A DNA stretch of 55,066 nucleotides, taken from NCBI GenBank assembly GCA_002373165.1, contig DFJS01000061.1:1-55066 (forward strand), in the 5' to 3' direction. The notes under the pieces were generated by a model. It saw only the letters and a program-made list of their open reading frames with translations. It was not told the DNA's origin and did not search any database. Shown in pieces: positions 50,069 to 55,066 of the stretch. The translations under genes were made by a program, and so were the position numbers. How positions within the stretch are numbered: the stretch's first letter is position 1; the number at the start of each line of letters is the position of its first letter. The stretch comes from Ruminococcus sp. UBA3665 (GTDB lineage: Bacteria; Bacillota; Clostridia; Oscillospirales; Ruminococcaceae).

Positions 50069-50516
50069 TCGTGACGTTCTCCCCCGCCTATAGAGGCGGG
50101 GGCTTCCTGTTTAACCAGTCTGACACTCTGTAATTTGGCAGAGATGCTGTAGTAGTGCAGGCTAACCCCGTGCGTCCCACGGTTATGACAAATTTGCTGG
50201 CCATCTCGCTTTGCACCTTTCATTCTTGATTGACTACAAGTCACGGAGAACAATTTGTCAGAATCCCTTATCATGGGCGGAATGATTACCCCCAATCCAT
50301 TCTCCTTTCTTCACTCTCTGTACTCACGGCTTGGTTTTCGCTCTATTGGAATACAGGCAAATCACAAGAGATAACACCCTGTTATTCTCTCCAAAAATCT
50401 AATGTCAGTATACCATATTTTTCAGTATTTGTCAAGAGGGTGGGACGCAATTCATCCCCCATCTATAGAGGGGGGAGATTTCTTGCTAACTTCTGTTAAA
50501 ATCCTGATTTTGTCAA
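50069..50516. mobile_element. Non-autonomous IS200/IS605-type element, possibly HEARO/omegaRNA-like
   Basis: The stretch has no transposase gene. Each end bears a C/G-rich hairpin with the same TATAGA-type loop: CCCCCGCC-TATAGA-GGCGGGGG (50081-50102) and CCCCC...CTATAG...GGGGG (50456-50475). An internal leftward promoter (50407-50435) lies next to one end. A TTGAC pentamer (minus strand, 50512-50516) borders it, a target sequence type used by this family. Interior stem ATCAT-GGGCGG-AATGAT (50270-50286) and other short dyads suggest structured RNA. It separates the PARG gene from a normal -35 box. Confidence 0.65.
50407..50435 (-). promoter_or_regulatory. Promoter inside the IS200/IS605-type element
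   Basis: Minus strand TTGACA, 17 nt ending ATGG, TATACT; would drive a ~330-base leftward transcript across the element toward the 50081-50102 hairpin. Confidence 0.7.
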
Positions 50517-50533
50517 GATTTTTCTGAAATCTC

Positions 50534-50562
50534 TTGCATTTTTATGCCGGGTATGCTATAAT
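50534..50562 (+). promoter_or_regulatory. Promoter of the small helical protein and trkA-trkH
   Basis: TTGCAT, 17 nt ending ATGC, TATAAT. Confidence 0.8.
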
Positions 50563-50607
50563 AAAAACTGTAATATCAAAAATCCATGATCAGGAGGAGA
50601 TTTTTTC

Positions 50608-50973
50608 ATGGCAGACTACAGCAAATATATTGAAAAATATAAAGATATTATTTCCTATGCTACCAAGCATCACACACAGGAGCTTGTCGGCATACTGCTG
50701 GAGAAGCGCGGTCAGAAAAAAGAAGCCGCCAAAGTGGCCGCGGCGATTGCTCTGCGCAACGGAATCAAGACATTCGATCCGCATACAGTATATCATTCTG
50801 TGCGGCATCATACAAGCTATCTGATTGACAAAACAGAAATGCGCTGGAATTCTTCTCTTGACGAACAGGAGAAAAAACATAAAATTGCCTGCTATTGTGC
50901 GGCAATTGCCATCCGGAACGGTTTCAGCGACGACTGGCCGATTCTGTGGGAAATCATCAAGCATCTGCTGTAA
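50608..50973 (+). CDS. Small helical hypothetical protein with internal repeat
   Basis: 121 residues; AGGAGGAG before the ATG. All-helical, basic, His-rich. A short motif occurs twice, AAAIALRNG (44-52) and CAAIAIRNG (97-105), suggesting an internal duplication. No signal peptide and no known family. It is the first gene of a unit with trkA and trkH, so a link with potassium uptake is possible but unproven. Confidence 0.7.
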   Translation: MADYSKYIEKYKDIISYATKHHTQELVGILLEKRGQKKEAAKVAAAIALRNGIKTFDPHTVYHSVRHHTSYLIDKTEMRWNSSLDEQEKKHKIACYCAAIAIRNGFSDDWPILWEIIKHLL

Positions 50974-51014
50974 GAATTATCTTAATTTTTTTCCGAAAGG
51001 AGTCTGATTTTTTT

Positions 51015-52376
51015 TTGAATATTTTAATCGTCGGCTGCGGAAAAGCCGGAAGCATCCTCACACAGACCCTCTGCAAAGAAGGCCACGATGTCACTGTGAT
51101 GGATATTGATTCTGAAATTGTCACAAATGTAATTGATAATTTCGATGCGCAGGCAATCGAAGGCAACGGCCTGATTGTCAAAGACCTGCTGGAAGCCGGG
51201 GTGGAACATGCCAACGTCATCATTGCTATGACAGAATCGGACGAAACAAATATCATGTGCTGCATGATGTCGCGCCGGCTGGGAGCACGTCACAGTATCG
51301 CCCGCGTGCGCAATCCCATGTTTGCCGAACAGATGGTGTTTATGCGCGAAGAACTGGATATCAGTCTGATGGTCAATCCGGAATATCAGACCGCAAATGA
51401 AATTGCCCGGATGCTCCGTTATCCGAACGCCCTGCATGTAGAAAGCTTTGCAGGCGGCCGCATGGAACTTGCCGAAATCCGTGTCGCTCCTGACAGTATC
51501 ATGGACGGCCTTGTGCTGTCTTCCCTGCCGTCAAAGCTGAAACTGCGCTTTCTGGTCTGCGCTGTCATGCGCGGCGAAGAATGCCTTATCCCGGACGGCA
51601 GTTTTGTGCTCCGGGGCAATGACAGAATTTATCTGACTGCCGCTCACAGCGAGCTTTCCAAATTTTACAAACAGTTCGGCGATGTCAAGAACAGAATCAA
51701 GACTGTTGTGATTGTCGGCGGCGGAAAAATCAGTTATTATCTTGTCCGCCAGCTGCTGGAACTGGGAATGCAGGTTACAATCATCGAACAGGATATGAAA
51801 CGCTGCGAACAGCTCAGTGACTGGTTTTCCAAAGCAGCTGTCATCTGTGCTGACGGCACAGATCAGAGCGTTCTGCTGGAAGAAGGCCTGGCCGATGCCG
51901 ATGCCTGCATTACGCTGACGGGCATCGACGAAGAAAATATTATTCTGTCTCTCTACGCCAAAAAGCTGGGCGTGGATAAGATTGTCACCAAAATCAACCG
52001 TCCCTCTCTTCTGCCGATTTCGGACAGTGTCGGGCTGGAAAACGTTGTCTCGCCAAAGAATACAACTGCCGCGCTGATTTTGCAGTACATCCGCGGAAAA
52101 GAAAATTCCGAAAGCAGTGAAAATATCACGTCTCTGTACCGTCTGGCAGATGAAAAACTGGAAGCTATTGAATTCATTCTTCGGAAAAATGCAAGATATA
52201 TCGGCGTTCCGCTGAAACAGCTGAAAACCAGCCGCTATTCCCTGATTGCCGGCATCATCCGGAATAACAAGAGAATTATTCCTTCCGGCGATGACTGTCT
52301 GAAACTCAATGACAGTGTGATTGTTGTCACAACAAGCCAGAAAGTTTCCAGTCTGGACGATGTGTTTCAGGCATAA
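51015..52376 (+). CDS. trkA: Trk potassium uptake regulator TrkA, TTG start
   Basis: 453 residues from TTG 51015, chosen because the protein then begins at the first beta strand (NILIVGCGKAGS) and AAAGGAG lies twelve bases before; longer reading would invade the preceding gene. Two RCK units: NAD-binding GCGKAG (first) and VVIVGGGKISYYLV (second, about residue 233), each followed by a TrkA-C domain (VAPDSIMDGLVLSSLPS; IGVPLKQLKTSRYSLIAGI). It gates the TrkH channel in response to nucleotides. Confidence 0.9.
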   Translation: MNILIVGCGKAGSILTQTLCKEGHDVTVMDIDSEIVTNVIDNFDAQAIEGNGLIVKDLLEAGVEHANVIIAMTESDETNIMCCMMSRRLGARHSIARVRNPMFAEQMVFMREELDISLMVNPEYQTANEIARMLRYPNALHVESFAGGRMELAEIRVAPDSIMDGLVLSSLPSKLKLRFLVCAVMRGEECLIPDGSFVLRGNDRIYLTAAHSELSKFYKQFGDVKNRIKTVVIVGGGKISYYLVRQLLELGMQVTIIEQDMKRCEQLSDWFSKAAVICADGTDQSVLLEEGLADADACITLTGIDEENIILSLYAKKLGVDKIVTKINRPSLLPISDSVGLENVVSPKNTTAALILQYIRGKENSESSENITSLYRLADEKLEAIEFILRKNARYIGVPLKQLKTSRYSLIAGIIRNNKRIIPSGDDCLKLNDSVIVVTTSQKVSSLDDVFQA

Positions 52377-52395
52377 GGAGGCGCAGTTCTGATTT

Positions 52396-53856
52396 ATGAA
52401 TTATCCAATGATAGGCTGTCTGCTGGGGCAGATTATCCGGGTGCTGGGGCTTCTGATGTTTCTGCCGCTGATCATCGGCCTGCTTTATCACGAGCCGGGC
52501 AGTGTGATTGCATTCCTGATTACATCAGTTGTTCTGATTATTCTGGGAACGCTGATGACAATCAAAAAACCGGAAAAAAAAGATATCTATACCCGTGACG
52601 GCATGGCGACTGTTGCAGCAACCTGGATTCTTGTTTCCGTACTGGGAGCAGTTCCCTTTACACTGGCCGGAGAAATTCCTAATTTTGCCGATGCCGTATT
52701 CGAGACGGCTTCCGGCTTTACCACGACAGGTGCAACAATTCTGAACGATATCGAAGGCATGTCGAATGCTTGTCTGTTCTGGAGAAGCTTTTCGCATTTT
52801 CTGGGCGGTATGGGAGTGCTGATTCTGATTCTTGCAATTCTGCCGCAGTCCGATACAAGAACCATGCATCTTGTCCGTGCCGAATCGCCGGGGCCGACTG
52901 CCGGGAAACTCACTGCCAAGATGAGTTCTTCCGTGCGGAGCCTGTACGGAATTTACATCGGCCTGACGTTTCTGGAAATGATTCTGCTTTTGTTCAGCAA
53001 TTTTGACCCTGTACCGGAACACAGAATGTCATTTTTTGAAGCTCTGAACACAGCGTTTTCGACAGCCGGAACAGGCGGCTTCGCACTGAAAAATGCCAGC
53101 ATTGCCGCCTATGACAGTGCTTATATTGATATTATCGTCACGCTGTTCATGCTGTTGTTTTCGATTAATTTTACGCTGTATTATCTGATTCTGACAAAGA
53201 AATTCTCGCAGGCGGTCAAAAACGAGGAACTGCGCTTCTTTCTCTGCATTGTAGCCGCTTCTTCGCTGCTGATTGCCTTAGATATCACGCAGATTTACGG
53301 AAGTTTTCTGAAAGCATTACGATTTTCATCGTTCCAGGTACTGACGATGATTTCCACTGCCGGATTTGCAACGGCAGATTTCACAGAATGGCCGTTTTTC
53401 TCGCAGATGATTCTGCTGCTGCTGATGTTTGTCGGCGGCTGTGCCGGTTCGACAGGCGGCGGTCTGAAAGTCATGCGGATTCTGATTCTCTGCAAGACGG
53501 CGTTCCGGGAAATCAAATGTGTTCTGAATCCCAGAGCAGTTGTTGCCGTCAAATGTGACGGAAAAGCTGTGGATAAAGAAATCGTCCGGAGTGTCAGCTT
53601 TTATTTTGTGCTGTTCATGCTGCTGGCGGCAGTTTCGATGCTGCTTCTGTCGCTGGACGGTCATGATATTCCCACTACCGTGACGGCCGTCATCACCTGC
53701 CTGAACAACGTAGGCCCCGGCCTGAATGAAATCAGTCCTTCCGGAAATTTTGCAGGATTTTCCTCCTGGGCAAAGATTCTGTTAAGTCTGGATATGCTGC
53801 TTGGCCGACTGGAAATTTATCCGCTGCTGGTGCTGTTCACCATCCGGAAGAAATAA
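52396..53856 (+). CDS. trkH: Trk potassium transporter membrane subunit TrkH
   Basis: 486 residues, about ten hydrophobic helices in the four-fold MPM arrangement. Selectivity-filter loops are visible: TASGFTTTGATI, NTAFSTAGTGGFALKNAS, TMISTAGFATADF and CLNNVGPGLNEI. It also has FVGGCAGSTGGGLKVMR. AAGGAGG overlaps the trkA stop. Imports K+ with TrkA. Confidence 0.92.
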   Translation: MNYPMIGCLLGQIIRVLGLLMFLPLIIGLLYHEPGSVIAFLITSVVLIILGTLMTIKKPEKKDIYTRDGMATVAATWILVSVLGAVPFTLAGEIPNFADAVFETASGFTTTGATILNDIEGMSNACLFWRSFSHFLGGMGVLILILAILPQSDTRTMHLVRAESPGPTAGKLTAKMSSSVRSLYGIYIGLTFLEMILLLFSNFDPVPEHRMSFFEALNTAFSTAGTGGFALKNASIAAYDSAYIDIIVTLFMLLFSINFTLYYLILTKKFSQAVKNEELRFFLCIVAASSLLIALDITQIYGSFLKALRFSSFQVLTMISTAGFATADFTEWPFFSQMILLLLMFVGGCAGSTGGGLKVMRILILCKTAFREIKCVLNPRAVVAVKCDGKAVDKEIVRSVSFYFVLFMLLAAVSMLLLSLDGHDIPTTVTAVITCLNNVGPGLNEISPSGNFAGFSSWAKILLSLDMLLGRLEIYPLLVLFTIRKK

Positions 53857-53862
53857 AAACAA

Positions 53863-53899
53863 TCGCTGTGCGAATGCCAATTCACACAGCGAATTTTTT
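53863..53899. terminator. Bidirectional terminator after trkH
   Basis: TCGCTGTG-C-GAAT / ATTC-A-CACAGCGA stem with loop GCCA, T6 on the plus strand and a T-rich run on the minus strand. Confidence 0.85.
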
Positions 53900-54626
53900 A
53901 TGTTTTTTCTCTGGATAGCTTCCGGAGCATCTCGAATTTCGGCTTGCATTTGTGATACAATGTCTTGACTTTCTGGCCGTCGTGGTAATTTTTAGAGAGT
54001 GCGTTATTCAGATCGGTCAGAGTATCGGCATGGGCGATGATATCACAGAGAGTCCGGACAGTTTTTTCATCGGCATTTTTTCCGAGCATCTGTCGTACCT
54101 GATTCTGATAATTCTGCTCCGGCTGAAGGGATTCCGGAATTTCCGGCACAAAACTCTCCTGTGAAACGGATTCCCGCAAGGCGGAGACAAAATTCTCATA
54201 CACTTCCGGCACATCCTGTTTCCCTGTATATTCCGGAAAAGAAGCTTCAATCGAATCGCAGATTTTCAGCCTGACAGCATCATCCTGAATATATTTCTGA
54301 TAAAATTCCAGACCCAGGCGGAAATCTTTGTCTTTGCTGATGATATAAATTTTCTCGCTTTGTCTGGTACCGATGACATAGCCCAGGAACATCATCAGCT
54401 GAATATCCAGTGCATTTTTGACAGGGTCATGATTTTTCAGACTCATTGCGACTTCGTTCAGATGAATTTCTGCCTTGCAGGAAATCAGCTGCCGGTACAG
54501 ATCGAATGTCAGACCGCAGCGGTTCTGTGTATAAAAAATATGGACAGAATCCTGTTCTGTAAGATTTTCTATTCCCTGCAAGCCTTCGATATATACATTT
54601 TCATAGTCTATTAAATATACTGCCAT
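53898..54626 (-). CDS. NYN/PIN-like domain ribonuclease
   Basis: 242 residues. VYLIDYENVYIEG provides the first acidic residue set, KNALDIQLMMFLGYVIG the second, and KIYIISKDKDF the third, the normal layout of a NYN domain of the PIN-like nuclease fold. The C-terminal half (about 160-242) is helical and charged and may bind RNA. It should be a metal-dependent ribonuclease in the cytoplasm; target unknown. AAGGTG ribosome site; it starts 17 bases after the aguB stop. Confidence 0.78.
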   Translation of the reverse strand: MAVYLIDYENVYIEGLQGIENLTEQDSVHIFYTQNRCGLTFDLYRQLISCKAEIHLNEVAMSLKNHDPVKNALDIQLMMFLGYVIGTRQSEKIYIISKDKDFRLGLEFYQKYIQDDAVRLKICDSIEASFPEYTGKQDVPEVYENFVSALRESVSQESFVPEIPESLQPEQNYQNQVRQMLGKNADEKTVRTLCDIIAHADTLTDLNNALSKNYHDGQKVKTLYHKCKPKFEMLRKLSREKT

Positions 54627-54643
54627 TTTTTCACCTTAATTTA

Positions 54644-55066
54644 TTATTTTTCCGTCAGCAGCTGATAGCAGTCCGGCCTTCTGTCGCGGAACAGCCCCCA
54701 CTCCAGCCGGGCCTGATCGATCTGATGCAGATCAAATTCAGCAGTCAGCACAGCATCTCCGGAGCGGTCTGCCTGTGTGAGGATTTCGCCTGTTTCGTCC
54801 GTGAGGAATGACGAGCCGTAAAACTGCAAAGCAGATTTCTGACCTGCATTTTCCTCGCAGGGGCTGACTTCTTCCAGACCGTAACGATTGGCCGCAATGA
54901 CAGGGATAATATTCGCTGCCGCATGACCCTGCATACAGCGTTTCCAGTGGGGCATACTGTCGCAGTTCAGGATAGGTTCAGAACCGATTGCCGTCGGATA
55001 GAACAGCAGCTGTGCGCCCTGCAATGCCATATTTCTGGCAGTTTCCGGGAACCACTGATCCCAGCA
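54644..55066 (-). CDS. aguB: N-carbamoylputrescine amidase, 5' end outside the window
   Basis: About 140 C-terminal residues are visible. The window edge begins exactly at the catalytic Cys (CWDQWFPE), followed by GAQLLFYPTAIGSEP, HWKRCMQGHAAANIIPVIAANR, FYGSSFLTDETGEI and LEWGLFRDRRPDCYQLL, which identify AguB of the nitrilase superfamily. It converts N-carbamoylputrescine to putrescine, CO2 and ammonia in the agmatine route. Further reading is needed for the N-terminal Glu and Lys of the catalytic triad. Confidence 0.92.
   Translation of the reverse strand, partial: CWDQWFPETARNMALQGAQLLFYPTAIGSEPILNCDSMPHWKRCMQGHAAANIIPVIAANRYGLEEVSPCEENAGQKSALQFYGSSFLTDETGEILTQADRSGDAVLTAEFDLHQIDQARLEWGLFRDRRPDCYQLLTEK

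Noticed and set aside
50050..50295. An 81-residue leftward reading frame within the IS200/IS605-type element
   Set aside because: It runs through the end hairpin and lacks transposase motifs; at most a relic of a TnpB-like 3' end.
50895..51014. A 40-residue N-terminal extension of TrkA
   Set aside because: It lies inside the preceding gene; TrkA proteins begin at the first Rossmann strand, matching TTG 51015.

Overview
The window looks like a chromosome segment of a fibre-degrading gut or rumen Ruminococcus-type Clostridia (Oscillospiraceae). The main reasons are a secreted PL1 pectate lyase carrying ricin-type modules, a long Thr linker and a C-terminal dockerin; a second dockerin on a membrane anchor; cotJ spore-coat genes; and a uniform sigma-A promoter style (TTGACA, exactly 17 nt, often TGC-TATAAT). 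These identifications come from reading the sequence, without any database search.

Layout. 1-1203: 3' end of a vWA protein. 1229-14344: eleven tightly packed or overlapping leftward genes behind one strong promoter. They encode three lipoproteins, a membrane-tethered dockerin, a penicillin-binding-protein (PBP) lipoprotein with all three catalytic motifs, a second PBP-like protein with none of them, a divergent FtsW/RodA-like polytopic protein, an LCP-like membrane protein, two unrecognised proteins, a zinc-ribbon TRAFAC-type GTPase and a GTPase-associated (GAP1-like) protein. This envelope/GTPase operon is one of the two best candidates for an undescribed system. 14702-17126: aldose epimerase and a DUF975/CmpB membrane protein. 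17170-20043: the pectate lyase.

20257-28678: the other main candidate. The C-terminal part of a BREX PglX/BrxX adenine methyltransferase (20257-21060) and the complementary N-terminal/methyltransferase part (26029-28005) are two separate, intact genes in reversed order, about 5 kb apart, with no other BREX gene in the window. Between them lie a cobalamin-riboswitch-controlled DUF4430 surface protein, a DUF6273 protein, a GH25 lysozyme lipoprotein, a left-handed beta-helix acyltransferase, a small membrane protein and an MnmM-type methyltransferase. They are followed by cotJA, cotJB and a cotJC interrupted by a 2.9-kb serine-recombinase element whose att arms can be read to the base (GG core, near-perfect dyad).

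31710-41887: PAP2 phosphatase; gltX, a hypothetical gene and metG; SIMPL and TrpB2; then a Zn/Mn ABC transporter (znuA-C-B plus a lipoprotein) with a Fur-family operator. 42041-44069: a kinase-free PASTA protein with a very acidic cytoplasmic half, and a small hypothetical. 44475-47643: a compact three-gene condensation-like acyltransferase, carrier protein and AMP-ligase cluster. 47644-48091: a structured non-coding stretch. 48092-50042: DegV and a PARG-like ADP-ribose glycohydrolase. 50069-50516: a non-autonomous IS200/IS605-type or HEARO-like element. 50608-53856: a small helical protein, trkA and trkH. 53898-55066: NYN-domain RNase and the 3' part of aguB.
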